A stretch of DNA of 64,000 bases from contig NC_056524.1 in assembly GCF_019175285.1 (NCBI RefSeq), positions 148,309,991 to 148,373,990 on the forward strand, given 5' to 3'. This document shows positions 1 to 36,405 of this stretch, piece after piece. Position 1 is the stretch's first letter, and every line of letters starts with the position of its first letter. Source of the stretch: Sceloporus undulatus (Eukaryota; Chordata; Lepidosauria; Squamata; Phrynosomatidae). The notes below the pieces were generated by a model. That model made no database searches, was not told the DNA's origin, and saw only the letters and a list, made by a program, of their open reading frames with translations. The translations under genes and the position numbers were made by a program.

Positions 1-135
1 GGGAGGCAGGGGAAGGTGGGTTGAGGCCGCGCGGGCCCCAAGCCGGGGGCAGGGGGCCAAACCGGACCGTGACCGTGACGAGGCCCCCAAAAGCGTGTTT
101 GTCACGGGGGCCACCGGGTTATGGCATCCCTAGTT
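1..135 (-). repeat. CpG-rich end of unclassified repeat family X
   Basis: GC-rich segment. Its reverse complement begins TAGGGATGCCATAACCCGGTGGC, split as a 'gatgcca...cccggtg' signature that matches the start of the better preserved copy at 40863 (gtggcatccctaaggtgggt). It is cut by the window edge. Confidence 0.35.
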
Positions 136-827
136 CTGTAGTTTCTTTTCCTTCTTTCATTTAACTGGGACATTGTTTAGACCAATTGTGCCTTTTCTGT
201 GATATTCTGTGAATTTCTGTGCGTGATTTTTTCAACCTCTGATCTACTGGAGAGAGTTGTTCTTTGCTTTCCACCTCCTTTAACCTAATGCCTTCTTATT
301 TAGTTGGATGTGCTGAGAAATGTTCTCTTATCTTCACTTTTTTATTTATTCAAAATAGCTATATAGACTGCTTTCTTTCCAGGATCTTGAAGTGGTTTAA
401 AAATGAAGAAAAAACAAACAAATTAATAGTGTTTTAAAAGAATTGGAATAGTTAGCAATGCCTAGGAGGAAAGGTAGACTTTTAATAGCTGCTAAAAGTA
501 TATGATTGCCAGTAGGTCCTATATACAACAGAGGAGACCATTCCAAAAGACTGGTTCCACCACAGAGAAAGCACATTTCCACATTAGTTCTTGGTGACAA
601 TGTGTATGTCACAGAAACCCAAACAGACCTCTTCCAAAGATCTTAGTGATCTACAAGTGAAGGTACACTATTATATAGTTTATAGCTACTGCTTAGGATT
701 AAATATAGGATTCCCTCTTCTCTAGTCAGTTTTGATCACTCTAAAGGGGATGGTTTGTCTAGAAATATTGTGTCTTTGTAATTACACAACTAGCCCAAAA
801 ACACTGATAATTCTTTTATCTCTGCAG

Positions 828-25610
<24,783 letters not shown>

Positions 25611-27548
25611 AAGAGCCTGGTGCCTGCCAGGGGAGTGCCATACTCATCCTATAAACCTGCATGACTTCATCCTCTGTGGACCCCGTAGGAGGCCAGAGGG
25701 CATCTTGCTGTGGACCAGATCCTGTGTCAGCTTCACCAGCCAGGAAGAGGAGCAGTGTCCTATCTTGACCGCAGTCCCTGTGTGTGCAGCTTTCCTAGTC
25801 TCATGAGACTCTGGTTCCTGCATGCGTGAAGCAACCAAAAACCCCATGGGTAACAGAGTAACAGGGTTGCTTTCTAGATCACACAGGCGTACCATAGCAG
25901 AAAGGACCTTTTACCATTTCTATTAAAGGGGAGGGGGGCTGGCTGCTCCACACTGTACCCCCTTCCTTGTCAGTTTCTTACAGGTCTTGTGATACAGCGT
26001 TTTAAATTTTTTAGTACCTGATAAAAATTGTATCACACTGGGATAGAGATAATTCTGCTGCTACAAAAAACACAGACACTTGCTCCATTTAGTCAACAGT
26101 TTTGCCTAGTTTGGGGGAGAGGGTCCCATCCCTCCTGCAGACATAATGCTTGCACTGGCTGCCTACAGGAGAACTAGCAACTCCTGCATGGATGCCCACT
26201 TCCTTCACCACCAGCAACAGTCCTGGACTGGCTCAATTATTTTTCCACCAGCATGTGCGGGACCTTGCTTCACCCTGATACTCATTCAGCACTTACAGAA
26301 CAGGCCAGGTTTTGCAATGTGGCCAGCATTAACAGGGTAAAAACCAGGGACAGTGGATGCCTCCCAGGTGGCAGCCTGCCAAAGCCATAGTAGGGTGGCC
26401 CATGAGCACACCTCTCCCTTGAATCCCTCCCCCCACTTCCCCACATAGACCACTGTGGATGGTGGGCCTTACTGGCCTCATAGACCCTGGCCTTCATGTG
26501 AATCTTAGAAATTGCAGGGACTAGAACAGAGGAGCCAAGCTATATTGGCCTCTGAAGACCTAGCTAGAGAGAAAGTAGAGACATTTTCTAGCCCAGGAGT
26601 GACAGGTGGGGATCGATTCTGAAACTGCCAGGAGTACTTCCACACTCCCCAAACCCTTGCCTGCAAAAGAAAGAAGGAAAGCTAGTGCCCTTTCAGCCCC
26701 TGTAAATAGCCTGCTTCCTTAACTTTGAATTTCAAAGGGCTTTAAGGTTACAGCTACAATACTTGACAACAACTGCATGTATGCAGTGGAAAATGAAAGC
26801 CCCAGCTGATTGCATAGAGGGATCCAGGCAAGCAGACAGATACTGCACACATGGAAGACCCAAAGTTTACTTCTATGGTTGGTGTATTCCAGGGTAGTGG
26901 GTGGGAGGAGAGTGCCCACTCCCAAGTTGAAGGGGCTGGTTGTTTCCAGCACTAACTCTCTGAATGTGTCAATTTTTTTATTCTACTCAAGTTGACTGTA
27001 AAAACAAACAAACCCTAAAGAGCTCTGTACAGTTTCTTCCTTCATTTACTGCAGTAAAACCTATACAAGCACCTAGCGTGACTGGCTCTCTCTGAAATCC
27101 TTCCTGCACAGCAAAAAGGCTAAGCATGACTTCCACAGACTACACCAACCAACATGCCACCTCAGACCTGTCTTAGAGTCACACGCACACACAATCATTC
27201 AATGCATGCTCAACCAGAGAAGGATAGAAAGAGTGAAGGAAAAAAGCATACAAAGGAAATAGTGTTAGAAAGGAGAAAAGTGTATGCCATCACTAGGGTG
27301 GGTGCAGATGTCTCCTTCCACATACAAGAATGGACTTTCATGGTAAGTACTCAACATGCCATTCTCTGTATACATTGAATGAGACCTCCAGAATTGGGAT
27401 TTTAACAGAAAAAAAGAAGACAGAAGAAAGAGCTAAAGAATGACTGGATGATGTTGGGTTTGAGATCCATGTTGAGTCCAGAATGCAAAAACACCAGTAT
27501 ATCTATTAGGGCCAAATGGGAATGGTTAGTGCCATTTCCTCCAGTACC
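25611..27548 (+). other. PSD 3' UTR and downstream unique sequence
   Basis: About 1.9 kb with almost no recognisable repeats, unlike the rest of the intergenic DNA. It starts directly after the PSD stop and probably holds its 3' UTR. The extent depends on which poly(A) signal is used (25922 or 27549). Confidence 0.4.
25922..25927 (+). terminator. Candidate PSD polyadenylation signal (ATTAAA)
   Basis: The ATTAAA hexamer lies 312 bases after the PSD stop in otherwise non-repetitive DNA, a plausible 3' UTR length. No AATAAA occurs closer; the next is at 27549, just before a CR1 insertion. It was called from the hexamer alone. Confidence 0.3.
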
Positions 27549-27564
27549 AATAAAAGAAGGCCTT

Positions 27565-28500
27565 CCACCTGGTCTCAGTGTTATTCAACATCTTTATCAA
27601 TGACCTGGATGACAGAATTGGGAGCATACCTATCAAATTTGCAGATGACACCAAATTAGGAGGAATAGACAGGACCAAGATTCAAAATGACCTGAATAGA
27701 TTTGAAAGCTGGGCCAAAGCTAACAAAATGAAATTCAACATGGAGAAATGTAAGGTACTGCATTTAGGACAGAAAAAAAATGCACAGATATAGGATGGGG
27801 GACACCTGGCTGAAGAACCTACATGTGAAAAGGATCTTGGAGTCCAAGTAGACCACAAGTTGAACATGAGTCAACAGTGCGATGCAGCAGCTAAAAGGCC
27901 AATGCATTTTAGGCTGCATCAGTAAAAGTATAGTGTCTAGATCAAGAGAAGTAATAGTGCCACTGTATTCTGCTTTGGTCAGACCCCACCTGGAATATTG
28001 TGTCCAGTACGGGGCACACAATTCAAAAGGACATTGAGAAACGAGCGTGTCCAAAGGAGGGCAACTGAAATAGTGAAGGGTCCGGAAATCATGCCTTATG
28101 AGGAACGACTCAGAGAGCTGGGGATGTTTAGCCTGGAGAAATGAAGATTAAGAGGTGATATGATAGCCCGTGTTTAAATATTTGAAGGGGTGTCACATTG
28201 AGGAGGGAACAAGCTTGTTTTCTGCTGCTCCAGAGAACAGGACCAGGAACAATGGATCCAAGCTGCAGGAAAAGAGATTCCACCTCAACATTAGGAAGAA
28301 CTTCCTGACAGTAAGGACTGTTCAGTGGATCACACTCCCTCAAAATGTAGTGGAGTCCCTTTGGAGGTCTTTAAGCAGAGGCTGGATGGCCAGTTGTCGG
28401 GAAGCTTTGATTTGGATTTCCTGCATGGCAGGGAGTTGGACTGGATGGCCCTTGTGGTTTTCTCCAACTCTACGATTCTATGATTCTTTGATTCATGGAC
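27565..28500 (+). mobile_element. CR1 LINE 3' part
   Basis: The RT segment reads VLFNIFINDLDDRIGSI then FADDTKLGGI (FADD being the catalytic box) and MKFNMEKCKVLHLG. After it comes the C-terminal region and a well preserved 3' end near 28360-28490 (ggctggatggccagttgtcg ... ctacgattctatgatt). It is 5' truncated, as is usual for CR1, and stops after the RT palm show it is inactive. Confidence 0.88.
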
Positions 28501-28939
28501 CATCACTGTAGATGCTAGATAAGAGATCAGCAAGGTGGAGGTTACTCCAGTGGTGTTCCACCTTCTGGAGCAATTTATGTTCAGTGTCCAGGCAGCTACT
28601 GCCAAACTCAGACCTATCTTTGTATGTCCAAAGCACTACAATGTCCATTGTTTAGTGTGCCAATTTAATTCAATGGACAGACAGTCCGGCCACAGATACT
28701 TATGGCATGGAAACTTCCTATTCAGACTAGCATCCCCACTGTGGTTGGGCCTGCCTTTCAAAATTCTCCAGAATCAGGCTGGAAATCATAGGGCCTGGTG
28801 GGTGCTATACCAGCATTCCTCACACTGACTATGCTGGCTAGGGGCAGGAAAGTTGTGTGATTCTTACCAGGTCTAGGAAGTACATATATTACAGAACATG
28901 GCAATAGATTTACTACTTGGAAACAGGCATATGGAAAAT

Positions 28940-29110
28940 ATCTCTCACCCCGGAACAGCTTCACTGGTTCTTAACTGTTTCCAGATCCAACACGCTGATT
29001 TTAAATTTTAAGCCATAAACAGCTTGTCTCAAATGCCATCTCTCCACACAAACCCACCTTCATATATGCTCTTCAAATGAACCTGCACACAGCTGTTCAT
29101 ATCAGATATC
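28940..29110 (+). mobile_element. LINE pol C-terminal fragment (L2/R4-type)
   Basis: The phrases 'cttcactggttcttaactgt', 'taaattttaagccataaaca' and 'gcttgtctcaaatgccatct' fit the 'HWLPV ... FKILxLxYKAL-G-xPxYL' C-terminal block of many non-LTR retrotransposons. It is degraded. Confidence 0.35.
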
Positions 29111-29507
29111 TCTGCAGGTGCTTGTGCGGTTGATCCTGTCAGTGGGTTTTTTTTCCTGTTCTCAACTTTTACTACTGCCCTTTATCCTGGATCTTTAACA
29201 CTGAAGAACTGGATGGGGGCGGAGCATATTAAAATTTACTATTTAGTCCTGTTGTTACATTGCTTCCCACTCATTAAGTGCATTTTACACTATATATGAT
29301 CCATTTAACTAGATTTTGTGACAGTTTCAGATTTTATATGTTTAACTGAGGATACAGACATATAACCAGTTAATAATTTTTTGACCTGATTTTTTTTTTC
29401 TGTCACAGACAAACAAGTGGGTTTTGTAGCATTCTGTGCTAACAGAGAAGCTTTGGCATGGTCTTATCTCCTCCTAAAGCTGTTTCCACACTTCAGTACC
29501 TTGACAG

Positions 29508-29720
29508 GGGGTTGTTCCACTACGATTTACAGCAAATCGCTGATCGGGGATATGACCCTAGTTCCCACTTGAAACTGATTCTGAGTCTTATGCGATCGAT
29601 TTCAGTTGGGATAAAGCGGGGCAAACACAAAAAAGGGGTTTTCCGGATAGTAGTTTTTTGTGGTTCTTTTCTGAAGAATCGATTCTGAAGCATGTCGAAT
29701 AAGTGGGAACACCACTCAGA
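29508..29720. mobile_element. Small MITE with 'ttgttccact/agtgggaaca' ends
   Basis: The left 'gttgttccactacgattta' and right 'cgaataagtgggaacaccac' are inverted, with 'aatcgctgatcgg' and 'gaatcgattctg' inside. It is related in layout to the larger element at 9457-10180. Confidence 0.45.
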
Positions 29721-29824
29721 ATGATCTTTCTGAGGGGAGGGACAAATGGCAGAGGTGTGTTTACCATCCCTCCCTAGAGATGTCAACACACACACCCAGT
29801 GCTGCCTTTGGGGTTCTTTTATTT

Positions 29825-29856
29825 TTTATATATATATATAATATATATTAAATACT
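29825..29856. repeat. (TA)n microsatellite
   Basis: Alternating TA over about 30 bp. Confidence 0.85.
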
Positions 29857-30123
29857 GGTAAAGCAACTACTTGCTAAACCATCTTGATTATAATTTTTTT
29901 AAGTGTCCCCTGTCCTCTCTGTCCTCCCTGCCCTTCCCTGTACCTCTCTCCGACCTTGGCTCTGCCTCCCGGCCCTCTTTCAGTCCTCCCCAGCCGTATT
30001 TGTTTAAAACCTGCTAGGCATGGATCGGGCCAGAAAGTCTGTAAATACTGAATAGATGTGAATGAAGTATTGTGTGTTCAAATCTGATGTATTGTGTTAT
30101 CAGTACTTTTATATAAATTTGGG

Positions 30124-30966
30124 TGTCATGATCTGAATCATGACCCCTGACTAACCCCATTGCTAGCCGCCATTACCCCAGAGCGAGCTGACCATGTAGC
30201 CAGCTACTCCTTGCTAGACCTGGTCACAGAAAAAAGGTACTTCTAAACCTTTCAGCAAGCAGTTTTGGGAGTTGCCATACTAGTTCGCAAGCTGCCCAAA
30301 GCAGGAAGAATAGCAGTAGCTTCCTCCTTTGAGAGCCAGTGATTGATTAATGGCTCGGCCATCGAGATAGTCCCCTCCTGAAAAGTGCCAGACCCTTCTT
30401 TGTGTATCCATTTTGTAAGTTTCAGCTTAGACAAAGAAAAGCATCAAGCCTTTGTTTGCCAAGTTGCCATAGCCTGAGGTTAGTTTAGGGTATAAAAGGA
30501 CCCATTTCCACCCTCAGCGGACTTGTCGAGCTTCCAGTTCCGAGCCGGAGTCCAGAGCATCTTGCTCTGCTGAAATCACTTGAGCAAAGCCAAGTTTACT
30601 GTCACCGGGCCCCAGTTACCTTTGCTCCAGTCAGCTTCAAAGCCACCGCGGCCACTCTTTCCTTTCCCCTTCCCGCGGCCATGATCCACTACCCATCCTA
30701 CACTCATTCGGTTCCTTGGAGAAGACTTCTAAGGTAATATTCCCAACGATGCTCTCTCTTCCTCTTTTACTCCCCGAACTCGCACCTCCCTTGCTATAGC
30801 ATTGAATGTGTGTGTGTGATCCCTTTTGTTGTGTGGCGTTAATAAATGTTCATTGTTTAATTGCACCTCATTGGTATCAAAATCTTTGTCTCTTGGGGGT
30901 GGACTAGGTGACCTCAGTATACACTAAGGGACAAGATCGGTGCGTGCGTTGTTGGACACGCCCTCA
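30124..30966 (+). mobile_element. Solo LTR-like element (probable Ty3/Gypsy-type or ERV fossil)
   Basis: About 840 bp starting TGTCATGATC and ending near GCCCTCA. It has LTR-like regulatory parts in order: a TATA box (TATAAAAG at 30491), a GC-rich R/U5-like stretch, and AATAAA at 30841 followed by a short T/G-rich tail. No internal gag, pol or env sequence lies beside it, so it looks like a solo LTR left by recombination. The family is assigned by layout only, and the outer ends are approximate. Confidence 0.55.
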
Positions 30967-31311
30967 TAATTTTGAGCTAATAAAATTCCCCTAATTCGAT
31001 CCTTCCTAACATTTAGAAATTAATTTGGATTTCCTTACCTATTTTTTCCATTAAAATATTTATTATACGGCTGTCCAGATGTTAGGAGAAAACATTTTTG
31101 TAAAGAAGTCACTATATATCAATCATTCAATTATCCATTTTTATATTCACAGGTAAGGGCTTAGAAAATAAACACAATGACCTTTCAAAAACCTTTATCT
31201 GTTTCTTCTAACCAAAAGGTGTGTTTCCTCGACAAAATATAATAATATAATATAGTTTTGGATTTCTAGGGCTCACTGTTGTTTGTCTGAATTCTTACCC
31301 CATATGAAATA

Positions 31312-31420
31312 ATGTCAGTGGCCCCTTGGTATCCACAGGGGAATCCATTCCAGATACAAAAATGGACAGATGTTCAAATCTCATTTTTCCTAATGGTGGC
31401 AGATCCAATAGCTGCGCTGC
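31312..31420 (+). mobile_element. Mariner/Tigger-like MITE fragment, family M
   Basis: The left end 'tcagtggccccttggtatcc' and 'gggaatccattccagataca' match family M. The rest is lost or replaced by a TTCC repeat. Confidence 0.5.
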
Positions 31421-31423
31421 CCC

Positions 31424-31480
31424 CTCCTTCCTTCCTTCCTTCCTTCCTTCCTTCCTTCCTTCCTTCCATCCTTCTTCCCC
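31424..31480 (+). repeat. (TTCC)n microsatellite
   Basis: More than ten TTCC units in a row, with a few interruptions at the right edge. The open frames across it (PSFLPSFLPS) are artefacts. Confidence 0.9.
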
Positions 31481-32219
31481 CTCCCTCCCTCTCTGAGGCT
31501 TCGTGCCCCAGCTTGGCTCTGGGAGTGGACGCTGCAGCCCATCAGCTGGAGGGAGCTGGAACCAGGGCTTGGGTCCAGGCCTCCCCCCCAACCCGCAGGC
31601 CCAGCATCCGAACTGAGCCTCCGGAGGTTCTATTCCAGCTCCTCATTCAACCACCTATGTGCAAATATGTGTGAAATGTACATATGTTGGCATAATGGTG
31701 CCAAAATAACTTAAACTCCCAAATATTCAGTACATGTAATTCTGCTTTTACTTATATCTTGCAAAGAATACAGCATTGAGCAAACGTATGTTCATGCAAC
31801 CGAGCTTTCTCTTTTTCTTTCCAAATAGGGTCGCCATGTCCAAAGCAGATTTTGTGGGGCATAGAGGAATTTTCTCTTCGGGTTGGCTGGTAGATGCTAG
31901 TATGGTAAAAGCTTAGTAGATTTCAATCACTTAATGAGCTGTTTGCAGCTGTTCAGATTTTCAATGACACATTCCTGCAGTTGGTTTTCATTATTCACAA
32001 CTTCTGTACTTTCAGTTTGTCAGTGTCTTCTGCCTTTAATACACCTGGGTCCCTAGAATAATAATGAAATTATTTATAGAGAAGAATCTTTACTGAGGAA
32101 GACAATGTTAAATAGTGGCTGGAAACAAATTTGGAAAAACATAACCTGCATGAGAGTTTCGTTACACCAAAAGGCACCTTGTAGGAAAAAGAAAACTATG
32201 GGTCAAAACACGCCCTGAA

Positions 32220-32450
32220 GAGGATCGGGCTGTGGCAAGCTGCAGCACTGGGTCCGGGATCTGAAGCCGTGTGGTAAAAGAAGGGCAAAGAGGCACTTCT
32301 TTTGGTCTGCAAAAAGCTGGCCACACTGCAGCCCCAAAGCTACTTATATCTGGGTAGCTGCACAGCTTCTGGGTAACTCAGAGGTGGGGCCATGAATGCC
32401 TCATCTGAAGATGCCCAGAAGCAGTTTTAAACTGCTGTCAGTTTGGCTCT
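32220..32450. repeat. GC-rich unclassified interspersed repeat
   Basis: It shares 'gcaaaaagctggcc' and 'cccagaagc' motifs with the block at 4981-5335. It is probably the same non-autonomous family, diverged. Confidence 0.3.
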
Positions 32451-32879
32451 AAGACTACCTTGTTTTTTTAAAAAGTGTACTGGATAAATATACAACATTA
32501 TGTCATATTTATATAGCTTACCTATATGTCACAGTCTACATTTATGTATCAACCTCATAGAAATGTATGTTTTGTTTCCTGCTCTTTCAGAACTTCAGAA
32601 CAGTTTTTAGCAAGATCCCGAAGAAGATTAGGCAGAGAAAGGTGGTTCAAAGTCTATGGCACACGATGATCTCCATCCTTTGCAGATTCAGACCCATTAT
32701 TAGTATCTACTTGCTGGGGATTGACAGTACAAAGTTTGTGGTCTCAACAGAATATACAGCCACAGTCATATAGAAAACAAATGTTGGCCCCAAAATCTAC
32801 TCTCAAATTATACACAAGGTGACCTATACACAACCACAGTGGTAGGTATTTTAGAACTTTTAGGAGCATTTAGGTATTA

Positions 32880-33088
32880 CGAGCCCGGTAGTGCAGTGGT
32901 TACTCAAACCATAACGCTGATAGTTCAAGTCCACAAAAGTGCTCTAGCTCGACTCAGGCTTGCATTCTTCCAAGGAAGTGGCTAAAATGACTACCCAGAT
33001 TTGTGGGAGGAAAATTAGCTTACACTTGTAAACCACTTAGACACTGCAGGCAGTATGAAGCGGTATATAAATGAAGCTTGTTTGTTTT
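32880..33088 (+). mobile_element. tRNA-derived SINE, family A
   Basis: It reads 'cggtagtgcagtggtt' (box A), 'gatagttcaagtccac' (box B), 'gctcgactcaggcttgcatt', 'ttagcttacacttgtaaacc' and 'agcggtatataaatgaagc'. Confidence 0.8.
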
Positions 33089-33681
33089 GAGTTCTAATTT
33101 ACTTTACAATTTAATGTTCCAGATTTAAATGCAGTATTCAACTTAAATATCCGATCTGGCATAGCTCTGCCAGCAAAATAAAATAAAATAAAATGCATTT
33201 GACTGGATTTACTACAACTGAGTCTAGCCATATGTTGTCATACAGATGCCATAAACTGAAAGGTGTTTCATAGCCATTTCAATGCTACAATGATGGCAGA
33301 GAAGTGCAAAAAAACTGTGACTTACTGCTGCTGCTTCACAAATAGTGAAGGATGTTCGTGACAGTGGGAGTAGAAGCAGTATTATACAAATGATCACATT
33401 AGCGAGAGCTACACAGAATAGGATGATGTCGTTTCGCAGGTCGTCAAGGTGTGCATCCTTTCTCCTTCTTTTCCTGAATTGCTAATGGATATGACACAGA
33501 GGTCTGTCATACTATTCACAATATAACAATGTCTCATACTATATACTGCTGCAATTCATGGCAAGGATTTTATGGTGATCTTGTTGCTGCAGCCAAACAT
33601 TTAATATCCCAAACAATGACACACACGCACTGTGCATTTGCACAGTTTTACAGTTTATACAACTGTTTTGATAAGCCAAAT

Positions 33682-33990
33682 CTTTATCTTAACCAGGTGC
33701 AATTACAAACCCAAATTTCTGTATAAGTTACTAAAGCCTCAATCCAAAGATAGGGTCTTAAATGTTAGCACTATGTTGGGCAAACTTCTAAACTCAAAGT
33801 GGACTGGCTCAACATGATATTCACTTCAAAATCGGCAAACAGATTGAGACCTCTTGTTCATTTTTAATTAATGTAAATAGACACTATCTTAAGGAAGAGC
33901 CCATGTGGGTGGATGATAGTGATATACTCTCCAACCTTGTCTTGAAATCTGCAAGGAGAGGAGAGCACTTCTGAAGGTATTTCAGAAAGT
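33682..33990 (+). repeat. Local duplication, copy 1
   Basis: It shares the ordered blocks 'tttatcttaaccag', 'gggtcttaaatgttagcact', 'aaactcaaagtggactggct' and 'ccaaccttgtcttgaaatct' with copy 2. Compared with copy 2 it carries about 70 extra bases before the last block. Confidence 0.8.
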
Positions 33991-34025
33991 TTAAATACAA
34001 TCAGTGCTGATATAGCCAATAATTT

Positions 34026-34245
34026 TTTTATCTTAACCAGATGTAATATACATACACAGATTCTGTTTACGTTACTAAGAGCTGCATTGCAAAGAATAGG
34101 GTCTTAAATGTTAGCACTGAGTTGGCAAATCCCTAAACTCAAAGTGGACTGGCTCAACTTGATATTGACTTCAAAAGTAAAGACAGTGATCACTTGTAAT
34201 GTCCAACCTTGTCTTGAAATCTGCAAAGTGAATTAAGAGCTATCG
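34026..34245 (+). repeat. Local duplication, copy 2
   Basis: A direct repeat of 33682-33990, starting 344 bp downstream. The same four blocks occur in the same order, with scattered substitutions and a net loss of about 70 bp. Confidence 0.8.
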
Positions 34246-34524
34246 GAAAAGAGTGCCTTAAGTTTGATGCTGCACTAAATACAATCAATGCTTTCCTAAA
34301 CAAGGCAAACTGTCCAGAACAGCCTTTCAAACGTTCCTCCCCTCCCTCCCAGCAAATTAAATTCTCATGCTGGTGGGAGATGGTTCCAGCAGTATATGGA
34401 CAAAACTGTTGTTAGCAACCCCTCAAATCATGTGCTGGCATCATATTCTGTTGCCTTCCTGCTGCTGCCATAGGCAGCTTCTGCCATTGCATCAGTTTTA
34501 CTACAGCAATGTCACTAGTAGGTG

Positions 34525-34690
34525 ATACAAGTACACCACTGGGGTTTGTTTCCAGGACCCTCCGTGAATAACAAAATTAAATACAATGGCATAGCAAAAT
34601 GGTGTCCCTTATATAAATGGAAAATCAAGGTTATCTTTTTGGAATTTGTTTTATTTTACTTTATTTTATTTTTGGAATATTTTCAAGAAA
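34525..34690 (+). mobile_element. Mariner/Tigger-like MITE fragment, family M
   Basis: It reads 'ctggggtttgtttccaggac', 'caatggcatagcaaaatggt', 'gtcccttatataaatgg' and 'aaaatcaaggttatcttttt'. Its 3' half is degraded. Confidence 0.65.
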
Positions 34691-34806
34691 GAAAGTATGA
34701 GATGTTACAATTTGTAAACAAATTTTTAAATCAAACAGCAAGTTTTAAATATGCATCTTTGATTTTTACTTCATCTGAATTTGAATGGGTGCTTGTTTAT
34801 TACTAT

Positions 34807-35120
34807 GGAGTTTATCACATGGGAGGGAAGTGCCCAAATCCTGTAAATACACAGGGATTAAATCCGGGAATATCCCACAAAAGCGGGATTGTTTTTAGAC
34901 AACATTCCCTGATGTCACCATTATCCCGCAAATAACCCGTGCATTAAAGTTTGCGATTTGGCTGCTTTTCCCCGCTTTTTATTTTTGGGTTATTTGAGGG
35001 ATAATGGTCAGACTGGAGGACGTTGTCTGAAAACCATCCCGCTTTTGCAGGCTATTGCTGGGAATTAAACCCCGTTTATCCACTGGGTTTGGGCACTTTG
35101 CCTCCTGTGTGATGAACTCC
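34807..35120. mobile_element. Fully palindromic MITE
   Basis: The ends pair (ggagtttatcacatgggagg against cctcctgtgtgatgaactcc) and pairing continues inward: 'gtgcccaaatcctg' with 'tgggtttgggcac', 'acaaaagcgggattg' with 'atcccgcttttgcag', and 'ccattatcccgcaaata' with 'ttatttgagggataatgg'. The whole 314 bp could fold into one long hairpin. Confidence 0.8.
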
Positions 35121-35390
35121 TATTTTGCTGATATTTATATTTATATTCCATCTTTTTGCTATTGAGCTCAAGGCTCATTGTGCACATGGGTCTCATCCTT
35201 CACATCTTCACCTAACAACTCTATCATATGGATCAAGCTGAGAGAAAGACTAACTGGACCAAGATTGCCTGTGCTTTATGGTGACTTGAAGATGGTTCTC
35301 CCAAGGGATAGTCCAATATTGCACTCATATTTTTGATTTTACACCACATACATGCATTTTAAAATCAAATTTATGACATATTCCAGGGTT

Positions 35391-35650
35391 AGTATGTAGA
35401 GAGATCTTGTAGCACCAGTCAGACTAAATGAAAGAAAGACACTGGCAGCATGAACTTTCAGAGACTTCAGTCTACTTCCTCAGATGCATTTGGTGGAGTG
35501 GAAACCAGGCACAGCTTCCACTCCACCAAATTCATTTGAGGAAGTAGACTGAAGTCTACAAAAGCTCATGCTGCCAATTTCTTTCTTTCAGTTATTCTCA
35601 AAAGTGTTACAAGATCTTTCTACGTACTAATTCTACAGACTAACATGGCT
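35391..35650. mobile_element. Palindromic MITE
   Basis: The arms pair almost throughout: 'agtatgtagagagatcttgt' with 'acaagatctttctacgtact', 'gaaagaaagacactggcagc' with 'gctgccaatttctttctttc', and 'gacttcagtctacttcctca' with 'tgaggaagtagactgaagtc'. The centre is near 35510. A tail 'acagactaacatggctat' follows. Confidence 0.8.
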
Positions 35651-35929
35651 ATATCTTTGAAATATTCCAGAGTTCTTTTTTTTAGTTCACATCCACCCAC
35701 TTTAATGAATCAAGTTTGCAATCATCTATCTTTTTCATTGCAATTTTACAGCATAACTGAAATCCAACTGATTTCCATATATTCACACAAACACATCTCA
35801 GTAAAGTAAATATTTACTTCAGCTGATAACACCTAAAACTTTCTTGTCTACACAGAATGGGATTTTAATGGTTCAGGATGTTTGGAAAGATGTTTCTTTG
35901 TGATAAAAATGTCCTATAAAATAGAGAAG

Positions 35930-36092
35930 TACACCTTCCTCGGAGAGTGGTGGCGTCTCCTTCTTTGGAGGTCTTTAAGCAGAGGCTGGATGGCCATTTG
36001 TTGGGGGTGCTTTGATTGGGAGTTCCTGCATGGCAGGGGGGTTGGACTGGATGGCCCTGGTGATCTCTTCCAACTCTATGATTCTGTATAGC
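35930..36092 (+). mobile_element. CR1 LINE 3' end
   Basis: It reads 'ggaggtctttaagcagaggc', 'tggatggccatttgttgg' and 'ggactggatggccctgg', then 'ctatgattct'. Only the last 160 bp of the element are present. Confidence 0.85.
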
Positions 36093-36224
36093 AAATTCCT
36101 CAACTTCTACATAAAACCATTAAAGGGGCCGTGAAATCACAGCAGTTAAAGCGCTCTCTGGGAGTTTCCGGGCTGGAAGCAGAAAGCGCTGGCATTAATA
36201 GAACTGTCTATTATCCCCTCTGTT

Positions 36225-36275
36225 GTAAACTGCTCGGATTCCCAGTGATTGGGCGGTATATAAATAAATCCTACT
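36225..36275 (+). mobile_element. SINE/LINE 3' tail fragment
   Basis: 'Gtaaactgctcggattccca' and 'gggcggtatataaataaatc' match the tails seen on SINE A copies. Confidence 0.45.
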
Positions 36276-36277
36276 AC

Positions 36278-36309
<32 letters not shown>

Positions 36310-36310
36310 G
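36276..36310. repeat. (ATT)n microsatellite
   Basis: About 11 ATT units. Confidence 0.9.
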
Positions 36311-36315
36311 TGAAC

Positions 36316-36405
36316 TTGGAACAAAGCTGGCTCTTCGGCTTAGTAATGGAGATGAGCACCGGCCCCTATGGTTGGACACAACTTGACAACCTTGTCAACA
36401 CAAAA
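36316..36405 (+). mobile_element. Sauria SINE 3' end fragment
   Basis: It reads 'ctggctcttcggcttagtaa', 'tggagatgagcaccggcccc' and 'ggttggacacaacttgac', the standard 3' part of the family in plus orientation. Confidence 0.8.

Noticed and set aside
1-135. GC-rich start as a promoter CpG island or exon
   Set aside because: It lies inside the PSD gene, has no coding match to PSD, and resembles the edge of repeat family X.
31312-31674. 120-residue frame with repeated PSFL units
   Set aside because: Produced by the (TTCC)n microsatellite.
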